Origin: Hypholoma sublateritium FD-334 SS-4
Taxonomy: Eukaryota; Basidiomycota; Agaricomycetes; Agaricales; Strophariaceae
NCBI GenBank assembly: GCA_000827495.1
Contig: KN817638.1
Span: forward strand, 40,575-104,574
Length of the DNA stretch: 64,000 nt
Direction of reading: 5' to 3'
Shown here: in pieces, positions 1-11,689 of the stretch
How positions within the stretch are numbered: the first letter of the stretch is position 1
Layout of the letters: the number at the start of each line of letters is the position of its first letter
The notes under the pieces: generated by a model
Seen by the model: the letters and a program-made list of their open reading frames with translations, nothing else
Database searches by the model: none
What the model was told of the DNA's origin: nothing
Position numbers and translations under genes: made by a program

Positions 1-211
1 GTCGAGGAGGCATCGCGGCCAAGTGTCGAGAAGCGTGTCAGAACTCTCGCCCACTTGTGAAAGAGTCTGCAGTAAGGGCGGTATCGTAGGCGGGAGTTCT
101 GATTGACCGGTTTGGTACCAGGCCAGTCGTCTGCAGACTGCGAGGGAAGAATGTAACTTTGTAAGTTGTGGCACGGCCGACCGTTGCACGTGCTAGCTTG
201 TTTACCGTCAC
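1..211 (+). repeat. Left arm of a perfect 211-bp inverted repeat
   Basis: Reading forward, this stretch is the exact reverse complement of 22869-23079, with every base matching by eye. It may extend past the window edge. Inward the match stops at 211, then resumes for 11 bases (228-238) after a 16-base gap. It carries no convincing coding frame. Confidence 0.93.
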
Positions 212-950
212 GCGCCGTCATCGCGTGATGTCAGTTCGAACTTCGCGCGTGAAACCGGACTTCACATTCAACTTTCCATCGTCTTGCGTCCAACGCGCGT
301 TGGGTGGGTAGTGATGGATGCGTTGACTTGGTATCAAACCAGTCATCGTTTTGCCTTGTTCTCTCGTCTGTGGCTTAAGTCGATCATGTCTTGACTGAAA
401 CTTTGCCTGCTTTCTCCGTTCCACCNTCGGAGTGCTAGTCGCCAGTTTTCATCCTTGGTACTCATTTCACCTCCACACTGGTGCGATCTTGTGTATTTCT
501 TTGCATAAAGATAACAAATCCTTCGGTTCTTCTAGGTGTCAACCCACACGGCGCCGAAATCCTCGTAGGCACCTTCACGAAAAGTTTCAGTGCCGCGGAA
601 GGCTACATTGCTCGTAACAAAATCCACAAAACTCCTGTTGACCGCCTGCGATAATTTATGACTTTCAGACAATCTTCCGTGGCTGAATCAAAAGCGAGAA
701 CCAGGGTCCGGAGAATGTACATTAGACTAGCAAATAATACAATTTTTTTAAAAAAACGGAAATCATTGTATTGATTTCGGATGATCTGAATATTGATGAG
801 TCGATCATCTCGGAAGGCAAGATCATCGGGAGATATTTCCAGGATCATCTCGGATATCTCCAGGATACTTCTTTACGATGATCTGGGTTGCTAAAAGAAA
901 GTGTAGACGCATGGTGACAGATTTTGCGCGCTCACTTATCAGGAGTCACC
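212..950. other. No recognisable gene
   Basis: Only short, unconserved frames are present. There is one ambiguous base near 426, an A/T run near 740-755, and repeated short GATCAT/GATGATC motifs at 780-880. I see no protein domain or RNA gene. Confidence 0.5.
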
Positions 951-1009
951 GTTGTTGTTGACTTCTCTGGCAAGCACAGACCCGCATGGACAGTCCCGGA
1001 CAGAAAAAG

Positions 1010-1270
1010 ACAAAAACATACGGACACATGCGGACACATGCGGACAAATACATGCGGACACATACGGACACGCACGGACACATACATGCGGACACATACG
1101 GACACGCACGGACANGACACATACGGACACGCACGGACACATACATGCGGACACATACGGACACGCACGGACAAATACATGCGGACACATACGGACACGC
1201 ACGGACACATGCGGACACATACGCACACAGAAAAACATAATGCAAAACATGCGGACACGCACGGACACGT
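1010..1270. repeat. 34-bp minisatellite array
   Basis: The array is built from ACGGACAC and GCGGACACATACGGACAC words that make a period of about 34 bp, with sub-repeats of 16-18 bp and an ambiguous base near 1114. The strand asymmetry (C, A and G, almost no T) keeps several frames open, so the long frames across it on both strands are artefacts. It lies just upstream of the gene starting at 1414. Confidence 0.9.
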
Positions 1271-1413
1271 CAATGAGATATATTGGGCTTGCTGTTCGGA
1301 GATTTGCATTTGACGGATATTTCGTCACCGCTCGGGCTCACGTGACCCAATCCATCCACAGTTCAGCTGAATTGATCGCGCCTTCCTTCTGTCTCTACCA
1401 ATACTCTTTACCC

Positions 1414-2780
1414 ATGGACAATCATGAGCTCCGTTTCTTGACAATCGAAGACCAGAATCCCACGCCCCGGCTGGTGCGCGAGGCTGAAGCACGGCTCAAG
1501 CTTCACCTCCAAATGGCACGCCTGCGCACAGCAATTCGAGCTGTGCAGAGTGCCAGGGAGTGGGGTGATGCACCATGGAGAGAGAATCTCATTGCCGAAG
1601 TTGTAAGTTGTATTGGTCCTCTAGATCATGGACTTCACACATTCTATTCTAGGACCAGGTATTAGCCCACCTTGGCTACTGTGCCTTGCACGGTTACCGT
1701 GTCGGAGTTCCATACCTACTGCAAGATGTTGTAGGCCACACTCATGGCAATTCCCAGCCCTATTTCGACAAACACAACCTTCCTAGCATGGATACATTGC
1801 AGTTCATGGCCGAAGATGACGTGAATATATTGGCCACTACGAATGACTTCGCTTATTGGTGGAAACAACCCAACGCCCAGGTGGCCGCACACTGTACCAA
1901 TGTCACCATCAGCTCAGAGCAGTTCTCCTGCTTCCTCGAAATTGTGCTCCGTGACATGTTGCCCACTGGTAGCATGAAATCCCCGCCAGGACTTATTTTG
2001 AATTGGCACGACATTCCTGGACTTTCCGCGCGGCCTAATATGGTGTCGCCTCAGCGTCCCCGATCGGACAGCTGTGGTGACCACCCGCAAGACCGTCCGG
2101 ATCTTTCTGCCCCAAAATTTGCGGGTCTGTCGAAACACCGCCCGGGATTCCCAGCGGACGCTCCGCCCGGCCTGCCCCGGGACCGTCCGGAAATGAATGA
2201 TGCAAGCTGCGCGGATTCTGCCGGTCTGTCTCCATCCAGCACCCAATGCGGAAGATGTGTAGCTTTGCAAACAGTCCTGACAATGGCCTTCGAGGACGTG
2301 GAGAAACTCATGCAGCGCGTGGATTCAGGAATTCGTGCAGAGGGAGAAGCAATGCACCGCTCCGCTGCAAAAATTGGGGCCTATCATATTTTAGGCACGA
2401 TTTATCGCGAGCAGGACAAACTGCCCTTCGAGAATGGCCGCTTACTTCGGGGATATCGTTCCAAGTATCCCATATGTTTTGCGCCAATCCCATATCAAGG
2501 CGATGTCAATAGACCATATGAAGGTGACTTTAGTGCTACTGCGCAATATTCACACATCCACTCAACGCCGCCCGGAAAAATGTGGATTTCGCCGGCGACC
2601 CCGGAGATGAGCTCGGACTCTGAGGGTGACATCCCTGCCAACTCTTCCACTCACTCACCAAACTCATCGACTCGACATTCGGCTGGAACATCTCTTCCCG
2701 AATCTGACTCTGATTCGGATGAACCTGTTGATGTGGAAGTGGATGATGTATCTGAAGGTCAACAGGTAGAAGAAATATAA
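1414..2780 (+). CDS. Unknown two-exon protein, about 438 aa
   Basis: The product is not recognised. Exon 1 is 1414-1602 and exon 2 is 1653-2780. The 50-bp intron has a GTAAGT donor and TTCTAG acceptor and joins in phase 0. The first ATG in the open frame, after the minisatellite, was taken as start. The N-terminal ~60 residues are helical and charged. A mixed globular part follows to about residue 190, then a Pro/Asp-rich repetitive stretch (about 205-285, with recurring DRP/GLP words), a helical part around 300-350, and a Ser/Asp/Glu-rich acidic tail ending in VEEI. It converges on the TET/JBP gene, with stop codons 52 bp apart. The acidic tail would suit a nuclear or chromatin-linked role, but that is a guess. 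Confidence 0.75.
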
Positions 2781-2831
2781 ATTTGTTTCTTGTGTAGATC
2801 TTTCAATACATGCCCATTACAGCTATTGCAT

Positions 2832-4158
2832 TTATTTACAGTATAGTGAAACATTTACCAATGAGAGATTGGATGCACCGAAATGTTTCATCACTTTGGC
2901 CTTTGAATGATAAACCACACATGCCCTGTTCCCACCACATGTGGCTCCATGCTGCAGAATTCTTCCTGAAAATGCCGCAACTGTACCTGAGTCATATTTG
3001 AGTCTCAAGCCCAGCCCAGGGAACTCCAATCGTCCATTTTGATATTCTCCAAGAGCCAGCAGAATATCAAAGCATGTATGATCTGCGCCGTTGTCCCGGT
3101 GGAATGGAGTTTCTCGGTTACTGATCACAGTGACGACATTGAACGGAGCTGACCATACTTGCAAAATTTCCGCAAGTTTATGACCCTTTTTTACTGCGCC
3201 CGGGTGAGCATGTAATTGCCGAAGAATCTGAATGCCGGCGGCATATTGTTCCGGGTGGACTATACTAAGAATACCTCCAATAATGGCTGATGTTCGGACT
3301 TGCAGTGCAAGCCATTCGAAGGGGTCCTCTTTCGATAGCTCCGCAGAGACTTCAATTTGATGGGTATTCTGTGAACCGTATGAGATTTGAATACCGGGAA
3401 CAAATTAATATATTCACCTCGTGAGCCTGCTGAAACCACGCGGGCGATAGGCTTACATTTCCAGCTTTGAGCCAGCCTGGTTTGGATCGGAAATGGTCTG
3501 GCTTTACACGCCAGCTCGGAGACTTGTTTTTTATTCTCAATGATCTTTCCAAAGATTGTAGGTTGTCAAACCCCTGAATCTTGAGAGACGATCAGCTCCA
3601 GCCGGACTGTGATATTACGGGGAAATACGAAATTCCCCGCGGGTAATAATTGCCGGCGGCAAAAACGACGATTTTGCCGTCGGATATATTATCCTTGCAG
3701 ATCGTAGACTTACAGAAGTGGACAACGCTATTGCCCGTGGTAAATACCAAAGCATTATGTTGCCATCTTGATCTGTTATAATGCAGGGTTCTCTTCGAAG
3801 TACTGCTGGAGAATAGACAGGGGGGAATTTCTTCATAAGGGCATCTTCCACTGCTTTATTGACCCCTGAAGCTTGAACAGTGAGTGCAGAGATGTATTTT
3901 TGGACATTCCACGATGTCTTGACTGTTATTCAGTGAGTTAGAGGTTGTTAGAATAGGATAATAATACCTACCTCTGTGGTTAAATGCTCTAGTCAATGTG
4001 TCCACAGCCAAGTTGCATTCATATAGGAGACTGGTGTCCCAGCCACTAGGGACATGAATAGAACATTCCAAGTGGTGAATTTGCTGCAAAAACCTTTGCC
4101 CCATGTAGTTAGAAATAGCCTCAGTGAGTTCAAGAGCTAGTTGGGTGGAACCTGCCAT
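2832..4158 (-). CDS. TET/JBP-family 2-oxoglutarate/Fe(II) dioxygenase
   Basis: Four exons (4158-3972, 3922-3714, 3573-3418, 3368-2832) join in consistent phase to a 362-aa protein with no stop or frameshift. The C-terminal half carries the double-stranded beta-helix signature: an HRD iron-binding motif (His about 274, Asp about 276), a second His in LQHGA (about 324) and an Arg in the position that binds 2-oxoglutarate (about 332). The words SPAWFQQ and NRETPFHRDNG are typical of the JBP1/TET proteins that are expanded in mushrooms. Family members oxidise 5-methylcytosine or thymine in DNA; acting on DNA in the nucleus is inferred here. In other Agaricomycetes such genes often travel with KDZ transposons, but no KDZ transposase is visible in this window. 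The third intron acceptor has an alternative 6 bp away. Confidence 0.9.
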
Positions 4159-4847
4159 TATATGATGTGGTTTGTGTAGATACTAGAGGGTATCACTCAT
4201 ATACTTATACATCAGCGAATCGGGGATATCCTGCTGCCAGGTCATTTTGCAGTGTTTGGCTACATTGATAGTATAAAATAATGTCAAATATAGCACATAT
4301 AGTCATGTAAATCATATTCAATACTGAAGTCTAAGTGTTAATGTATTGGCAATGAATATAGAAGGTTTTCTGAAATTTGTATACATTGTGTTACATTGGG
4401 AAAGGTAGATAAGGCAAATAAAAGCCATGGACTAGCTCCAGCAGCAAATGACAAGGGTATATATAGTTGAAACCAAGGTGCGAGAGTACTCGCAAGGAAA
4501 AGAAAGAATTGTAGAAAATTATATTTATTTTGCTATGTTGGCAGAGTCAGACATGTTGGATACAAATCATGGACAGGTTCCAGTAACAAATGATAAGGGT
4601 ATACATAGTTGAAACAAAGGTACAAGAGTATTCTCAAGGAAAGGAAAAGTCGTGGAAATTTTATATTCATTTTGTTATGTTGGGAAAGATACGGTGTACG
4701 GATCCATCAAATGACCATGTACAGCCACCTTTCGCAGACTAGCTGCTCAGTACGTGGGCTGCGATAATTATTTGTGCTTAGCGCACATAAGTCAATCTGC
4801 GGATATGATTAATTGTCTTCGAACAGGGATATATTTCTACATTGTTT
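4159..4847. other. AT-rich intergenic region
   Basis: This is the upstream region of the dioxygenase gene. It holds the tandem duplication at 4426-4690 and no coding frame that I can support. Confidence 0.6.
4426..4690. repeat. Tandem duplication, unit about 142 bp, diverged
   Basis: The block starting CATGGAC at 4426 recurs at 4568. Shared words include GACAAGGGTATA/GATAAGGGTATA, ATAGTTGAAAC, AGAGTA and TATGTTGG. The two copies differ at many positions, so the event is not recent. Confidence 0.8.
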
Positions 4848-5090
4848 CTACCGTAAGCTTCCACGGATGAGGATGGCAAGCCCGGCGGTGACGAGTACGA
4901 GCAGCGCGACCTCGGCGAACCCACAAGCCTGAGCCGACGCGCGGCGCTGCTCGTCCATGCGCTTGCCCATATGCAGCGCTGAATACAGAGCGGAGATTTT
5001 ATACCGCGCCCGTCTAACCCGTGCCTCCGCGCTCGCTATCAGCACGTCCAACCTTGCACGTACGTCCGCCGCGTCATATTTGCCGCGTCA
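4848..5090 (-). CDS. Possible small tail-anchored membrane protein (3' exon)
   Basis: The frame from about 5090 down to the stop at 4848 gives a basic, Ala/Arg-rich helical segment followed by one strongly hydrophobic stretch (VALLVLVTAGLAIL), then RGSLR at the very C-terminus. That order, helix plus terminal membrane anchor, is typical of tail-anchored proteins. The frame is closed upstream by a TGA near 5090, so at least one 5' exon is missing. A second frame on the same strand (5468-5184) could supply it but I could not phase the junction. GC content is higher than in the neighbours. No family is recognised. Confidence 0.4.
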
Positions 5091-5099
5091 CGCACACTC

Positions 5100-6580
5100 G
5101 GTGCGCCTTCTGTAGGCGCGAGAAGGAGAGGCACATCGATGGAGAGGGGGATATTGGGCCTGTGCATGTGCTTGTGTATGCCACTACCTCGACTTCACCC
5201 ACTCTCTATCCATGCCCTTCCTTCTCTTCGTTGTTTTTGTCTCAAACACGTTGCCTCCAAGCCCGTCATGTAGTCGGGCGCCGCGGCTGAACGGAATTCC
5301 GAATGCGCCCACGCGCAAGCAGGAGCGCATCTTGTGCAAGCGACGGATCTCGCGTCTGGTGGTGCGTAGTCGCCACCACGAGTGATCGAAAGCAGCGAGC
5401 GCATCGTGATTCCTCTGAGCTATTTCAGAGTCCACTCTGTAGACGGAGGAGGGAGCACTCGATGTCATTCGAGATGGTGATAATCACAGGACGGTCAGAT
5501 ATGACATTGTGGGCTCTGTATCTGTACGAGGCGGCTCTGTGTGATGCAATGAATGGTGGAAAAGGGGAGGTATTTTCATTGTCGGGTATACAAAGGACAT
5601 GCTAGACTTGGCCGGAGTGCACAATGAACGCGGTAGTGTATATTCTCGATGGGGAGGACACTGAGATTCGTAGAGTCAACTAGGTCTCCGCAGGGGAATC
5701 TACTTGTGGTGATAATTAAGATGGAGCTATTCGAAGCCTGAATTGCATTCGACTTGCATCGAGAATTATTGGAGACTTTCCGAGACATTGGGACTTGAGG
5801 AAGGGAGATGAGACGGGAGGAGATGAATAGGAAGCAGTGATCCCACGAGGTGGACGAGTCAAAGCGGGCTGCAAAACAAACGTCGGCGATGTCATATGGG
5901 TCCCCAGTCTTCCTGAATCATACTGCATAATCTCGGCCCAGAAAGATGGAGGGAAGCCACGAATGCACGAACACTTCTGCTCCATTTAATCGGAGAGATA
6001 CTGTTTCAAAATCAGAAATGTGGTGATCGCGATGAACTGAGTATGATAATCAGCGAGGTCGGCAACTGAGTCCTGGCCATGGCAAAGTTGATGTGGACAA
6101 TGCTGGTGCTGATGGTGAGGAACTTGTTTAATTTCTAGCCTAGCGAATACACTTTGCCTATCTATAACATTTAAGTTTCGAATAACAAATCTGGCGTAGA
6201 GAGGATAAGTTATCCGACCTGAAATCATTGAAGCGCGGACTCACCTCAAAGTTCGTGTGCCGCCAGGACAGACCCGCACGCTGCACAGTGGTACAGAGCA
6301 TGATCAAGTCCCCTTCATCATACAAGATGATGCAGCTACATCCGCGAATGTCAGCAGCGGCATCGCAATATCAAAACGGCGTACGTAGCTCCGTGGACCG
6401 CGACAAGCATGGACGATACCAGAAAGGAAGGGCACTCCGGTCAGCGCGCCGTGGGGCGAGGGTGGCTGCGGTTGTTAGTCGTCGTAGAGGACGACTCGGA
6501 CATGTTCATGCCAACGGATGAGAACGCAGTTCAACACAAACTGCGGGCGTGGGGCCTCAGATTAGCATGAGAGTCGCTAA
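5100..6580. other. No gene that can be assembled
   Basis: Several minus-strand frames here look partly protein-like (5985-5716, 6228-5986, about 6370-6235), with aromatic-rich stretches, but they cannot be joined by proper splice sites into one product. They may be remnants of a decayed gene. Plus-strand frames look like shadows. Confidence 0.4.
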
Positions 6581-6589
6581 TAATTGTGA

Positions 6590-7250
6590 AATAGACATGA
6601 TGTACCACAATCTGTTCTCTCATTGGTATCCAGTAATTTTTTGAGCTCACCGCCGAGATTGCGGGTGTGTATTCGGCACTGATCGAGGCTGTGCAAGTTG
6701 GCGGCGACAGTCCGGGACTCGGAGCAGGCGCGCGAGGTGGCGTTGACGGTCATGTTTTCAAGTTTGTTGCGGCGGTGGACAACGACGATGAGATCGACAA
6801 GATGGCTGAGTTGCAGCAGCGCAGGGTGTCTTGATTAATGGTGGCGGGAGCGTCGGGGGCGGCGTCGAGGCGATCGCACGCCAGAGTTGCGGTCGCGAAA
6901 GAGCCAAAGTCGGTGTCGACGGTGGGGACTTCGTCGAGGGCGGTCGGGCGTGTGTCTACTTCGGAGGCCATTGTGGACTGGGGTACTCACAGGCTGGCAT
7001 TGCGATATAAGTAAAAGCGCCAAAGGAGGCAGGGAGCTGTTGTGGCTGCATATCGAGCGCGTTGAGGGTGACCTCGTCCTCTTCACCCATGTCAGTGTTG
7101 ATCGCGCTGAGTGCACCGCGCGAAATGTGTTGTGCCTGCAGTTCAGCAGCAGCAACGCCCTCAAAAATTTGTTAGACGTACTTACCCATATTGTCGACAA
7201 ACTTTGCGTGACCTCGGGATCCAGACAGTGCCGGGAAGCCTCATCGTGGT
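6590..7250 (-). CDS. Possible small multi-exon protein, unrecognised
   Basis: On the minus strand an intron with GTAAGTACG donor and CTGCAG acceptor (about 7190-7142) joins an exon ending FVDNM to one reading AQHISRG...GEEDEVTLNALDMQ down to about 6990. A GTGAGT donor follows. Further down, one frame (about 6820-6590) gives a long heptad-like helix containing HRRNKLENM and NLGGELKKLL and ending at a TAA. The parts look like a short coiled-coil subunit, but the joins between them are not all resolved. No family is assigned and the 5' end is unknown. Confidence 0.35.
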
Positions 7251-7574
7251 TACAGATTCCGAAGAAACAACGCCCACAATTCAACCAACCAGTGTAGTGT
7301 GTGCAATGCGAGACCTGTAGGTATGTTGTTTAAGTGGGAACCACAAAGAATGCTACGTGAGAAAAGTGTCCCGCCAACCTTATCCCAGGTCATTCCGAGG
7401 TAACAAGAGTTGGAACAATGTTCGAAGGAAGAGCAAACGACTATATTTGGTGATACTGCTAAAGACGGACGGCCATATTTACAAGTTTGCAATAAAACCA
7501 CCAACCACAACAGTACTATGGATTCATCTGACGGGGACCTGATTGCATAGTGTGGCAGCAAAACAACGAACGGC

Positions 7575-10143
7575 CTAACGCTTAGTAGTCTTGGCACGCT
7601 TAGCCCTGCTTGGCATATCTGGGTCCATTTGTAATTGAGCATCATCTTCAGCAATTCTGCGTTTCTTTGGCTGCGAACGTGTCTGGAATGGCATGCTTGT
7701 GCCATATCTGTGCGGAGTTTCTTCGAGTTTGCGGCATTTCTCCAGAATATTCACCAATTCCTGCCTAAACATCGTGGATATGCCACTGCCAGTGTGCAAG
7801 GGAAGAATAGGGCTAGGGTAGACGATGTCGATGAGATTGGTGATGTTGGATGCGAGAGGACGCCAGTACGCAGGTAAAACTGATTGAAGTTCCTCAGCAT
7901 AACGAAGGCGCATAACATCAGACGATTTCACATGTGGGACGTTGGCGACAAGAGTATCATGGTGCCATTGAGATATCCTGATCTCGTCGACATCAATCAA
8001 TACATCTTCGGCAGGATTACCCGCGGGTCCAGAGGTGAACCTGACGATGTGAAGAAAAGCGAAGAGCAGCGACTCAATGTCGTGGTCCATGCGGTGTTCA
8101 AATGGCGCTTTTGACCCAGCCATGTTGATCGATAGTTCTATCGACATATACGGTAGCGTCCCCTATAGACTGTTAATATATGATAGCACAAAAGGTGACC
8201 TGTACTTACAGACGCGTTTGTCGTGACACTACCTTTAGCCCGTGAATAATCAAAGTCGATGAGCGATCCACCAGAGGGTACGTCAAAAAAGGATTCAATG
8301 TCCATATTTGCAGGAGGACGTCTAGGTGCCGCCAGCGGATTTTCAGCGGATGCTATAAGAGCCATACATTCCATAGCTTCCTTGATCCCGCCAGGGCACT
8401 CCAAGGCAGCAAGGATTACATGCGGAAGGAGCCGCACAATGACGATGTTGGATAGCGAAACGTCGCCGTGGAGTAAAGTGCAGTCAGCATCGAGGAAATT
8501 CAACACTACAAAATATGCTGAGTCAGAAATTGGTACAAATGGTTGAGCGTGTTCAACCCTTACTATCAACAACATCAATAAATGCTTGCAAGCATTCGAC
8601 GCGCGAGCGATAAGAGGTGATGGGATCGCCGATCGGACCGTGGACCGTACGTCGACGAATACGTGGATAGGCTTCCACCCAAATTCCATCGTGTCGAGGG
8701 GTATTGGTGTCGGCAGCATTCTCATCGCCAGCAACGAATCTGGGTTGCAACAGGTGAGACCTTAATGCTTTGGCTGAATCGGAGGAAGTCTTGTCTTTAG
8801 CCGATTTATCCCAGTTCTCTTTCGACTTTGTGCTAATATGTTTCAAATGTTCTATCTCCGAGTTTTCTTCAGCGTGGCTCAGTAGTACCCATGAGTCTTT
8901 TAGTATATGGTAACTCCCGTAGCTGTCTTGGACAATGTAAACCCTGGTTCCCCTGCTGCAAAGGACTGGGGAGATGTGGATCTCTTTCACGATGTTGAAC
9001 CACTGGTTGTCAACGCGTACACGGACTGGACCACCTGTGATATGGTCTATCTCGACATTGGGATCCATCCCCAGAAGTTTGTTACTCCCAAACGTGAAAG
9101 CGTAGATGATTCGAGCCAGGAGCAGAGCATCAAAGCCTTTCACTCGAGTTGGCCGGGTGGCGACGGCGCCGCCTCGATCGACTAGGACTAAAAAGTATCT
9201 GAGCTTCATCCCTTTCCCGAACAAAGCTAGTCCTAGAACATAATTCCTGTGTAATTGGCAATGGAAAATATTGGCCGCCTTTTCTAGTAGCGTGTTTAGC
9301 ATTGTTTTATAGTGACTGTCTTGAACAGAGACCTCGACCAGGGCACGTACGGGGCCCCAATCAAGGCGGTCCACAGATGTGGCTGATCGATACGGATGGT
9401 CGCGATCAAGGAGAACCATGTCGGGCTTGCGTAAGTTCAAGCCACCAGAAAGTGGCTTATTGCGCCCAGCATGATTGAATATGCGGAAAGGATTGCCGTC
9501 GGAGGATTTCCACCCATAATCTGGGTCGGCTGGGCCGTTGAAATTCTTTTTCAAGAGACCATGGGCGTAGCCAATATTAACACCTAGGTCGTTAAGCCAT
9601 TTCATGGTATCGCCCTCGGTGAGATCGGGCATTCCTCGAAACATGTCTCCTCCCAGGTCGCCTGGGCCCCTTGGCTGCCACAGGTCGGATTTGCGCATGG
9701 AAGGAATATCGAAAGGTTTTGGAAGACTGGAATTGTTGAAGAGGCTTTCTATCCACACTTGGCTGGTGTTTTCAGAGACGAATGAGCGGCTTGAGTTGAG
9801 GGCTTCGATTGTTGGCATGTTCGAATAAGTATGGCCAACAGACTTCAAGGGCTCTGCCTCAGATATCTTGACATTTGAGGACATCTGCACGCCCTCGCTG
9901 GCAACGTCCACCGAGTTACGAATCTGTCCCAAACCATCAGCGCTTGTCCATGTCAATATAGCTGACCCAGTTCCATACCTCCTGTTCCAGGCCCTCAGCT
10001 TTGATGTATGTGCTGAACACATCAGCGTGTACCAGAGTGCTCCAAAAAAGAGCAGGCGGAAGGCGGGGTGGTATGTGTCGATTGTGTATATCAGTCGTTT
10101 TTTTCTCCTTTGGATCGACGATCTGAGCTAACGGTACACTCAT
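7575..10143 (-). CDS. FunK1 fungal-type protein kinase
   Basis: Four exons (10143-9979, 9923-8564, 8505-8210, 8162-7575) keep phase throughout and give 802 aa. The N-terminal half is the FunK1-specific region (RNKPLSGGLNLRKPD, LVEVSVQD). The kinase part has the Lys motif YHILKDSW, a catalytic loop LHGDVSLSN (about residue 520) with HGD in place of HRD, and a metal-binding LIDFDYS (about 593) with DFD in place of DFG. These are normal for FunK1. GTLPYMSIE follows as the activation-segment end. The tail is Lys/Arg-rich (KKRRIAED, RAKRAKTTKR), a probable nuclear signal. FunK1 kinases are expanded in mushrooms; their substrates are unknown. A start at 10367 is possible through an intron with a weak GTCAAC donor, which would add about 50 residues. 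Confidence 0.88.
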
Positions 10144-11289
10144 ACTGGATGTGGGATGTATTTCAGCCTCCGACCACGCAAAACTAAAAAGTCTATCCTC
10201 GTTGACCTTTGAAAAGATGACTGGCGGTACGGTGTGTCGTTGGGCTCCGAGTCAATGGAGTGGAATTCAGAGCTGCTGTCCGAGTATGAAGGTATACAGT
10301 CAGGAGGCAAGGGCAAGGACACTAAGCGATTGTCGTTAGATATAGGAAGAGAGCGTGAGCGAGGCATTGTAGACGTAAAACCAAGATGACAGGGGAAGAG
10401 TTTGGCGAAAGGCTAATAGTGACTTAGCTGAGCTGCGAGCAGAAGAAGCAGTCCAACTTGCCTTAGTAAGCAAACATACTTAGTAAATAACGTAAAAAGA
10501 AGTTACGTTGAAGTCACGATCAAGATACTTCAAGTTCGTAGTTAATTAATTACCACTGAGATATGCAATGACTCGAGCCCCGGTCGCTCTACAAGGTAAT
10601 AGTACTCCTCTTCTCCGTCGATCTCTGTCAATCTCTGTCCGTAGTGAGGTAAGTATTTTGCACGATATAGTCACTATGTCAGAAACAATACAACACATTG
10701 GAGCCACCCCGATTAGTTGCATTGCTTTGTAACGACCTTGTATTGACCAATAAATATTGTACTGCAACGCCGTTATTGCAACTGCCTTGTATAGTGCTCG
10801 TCATAATTGAACTGATTGTAAGGTTATGCAATAAAACAGGTATAATATAAGTCCAGTGAAATTATCCTGGTCCTGTTTGCGAGCGAGATAAAATATTGAC
10901 CCAGTAAGTATCTCGGATGCCTCCGGTCAAATCCCCACACCCCGGCCCCGGCCTCGGGCGGAGTTAATACTCCCTTCGGCAATGTCCGCTTAACTTATTA
11001 GTGCTGCTCGCCCGCTTGCACTTAACGCGACGCGTCCCTTTCTCCTTCACCGCTACCATCCCCCCAGACTCTCCCATCCCGTTCCCTCCCCATTATGTTT
11101 GGGTCCCTTTGTTTCTGCCGCCGCTGCCCTTATTCTTATCCGCCGTCCCTAAGCTAAACCGACAATCTTGTCGCTCAGTCCAGCAGCCAGCCCCTGCCGT
11201 CGGGGCTCTGTGCACCATTCACGGCCCCATCGCAGAGTGCGGGTCAGAATCTTCACGCGCACTGGTAAGCTATTCTTATTTCACTGTTG

Positions 11290-11513
11290 CCTGAAAATAC
11301 TTGACTCTGGCTTTTAGCATCCCACAGATGATTCAATGCGGCCCGGCGCTCAAGATCGCCTGGTGCCGCGATGTCTTCGTCCTCGTCGACCGTGCGTCGG
11401 GCGGCCTGGCCACGACCGACCCGCCCGTGGGCCCCGTCACCCTCGTCGACACCGCCCTCGACCGGCTCGCCCACACTGCCATTCCAATCGTCCTCCAGAC
11501 TCCAGGTAAGTGT
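11290..11513 (+). CDS. Orphan coding-like exon, unrecognised
   Basis: A GC-rich island reads MIQCGPALKIAWCRDVFVLV followed by DRASGG, GPVTLVDTALDRLAH and IPIVLQ, then meets a GTAAGT donor at 11506 (or close to it). The pattern of hydrophobic and charged residues and the third-position GC suggest a real exon of an intracellular protein. Neither a start exon nor a following exon could be joined with confidence. It may be a piece of a gene, like the other fragments in this window. Confidence 0.35.
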
Positions 11514-11558
11514 TAGCATCCCAATGTTGTATGTGAAGGGCGATTTAAAAGACATTCC

Positions 11559-11689
11559 CTAGAGCGCATATACGAAGACTGAGCACTTAAAGTAGGTCCA
11601 GTCTTCGTTATTCAGTACATATATACTGCATATATTCACTGATTTTTGTAGGTTTGACTCCCAGTTGTGTTCTAGAGCGCATATACGAA
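11559..11689. repeat. 18-bp direct repeat, 113 bp apart
   Basis: The word CTAGAGCGCATATACGAA occurs at 11559-11576 and again at 11672-11689 with no mismatch. The sequence between contains a short inverted motif (CGAAGACTG, CAGTCTTCG). It may be the footprint of a small mobile element or a local duplication. Confidence 0.7.

Noticed and set aside
924..1328. Several open frames on both strands across the minisatellite
   Set aside because: They exist only because the repeat contains few stop words in any frame; the translations are His/Thr/Arg or Cys/Val/Arg repeats.
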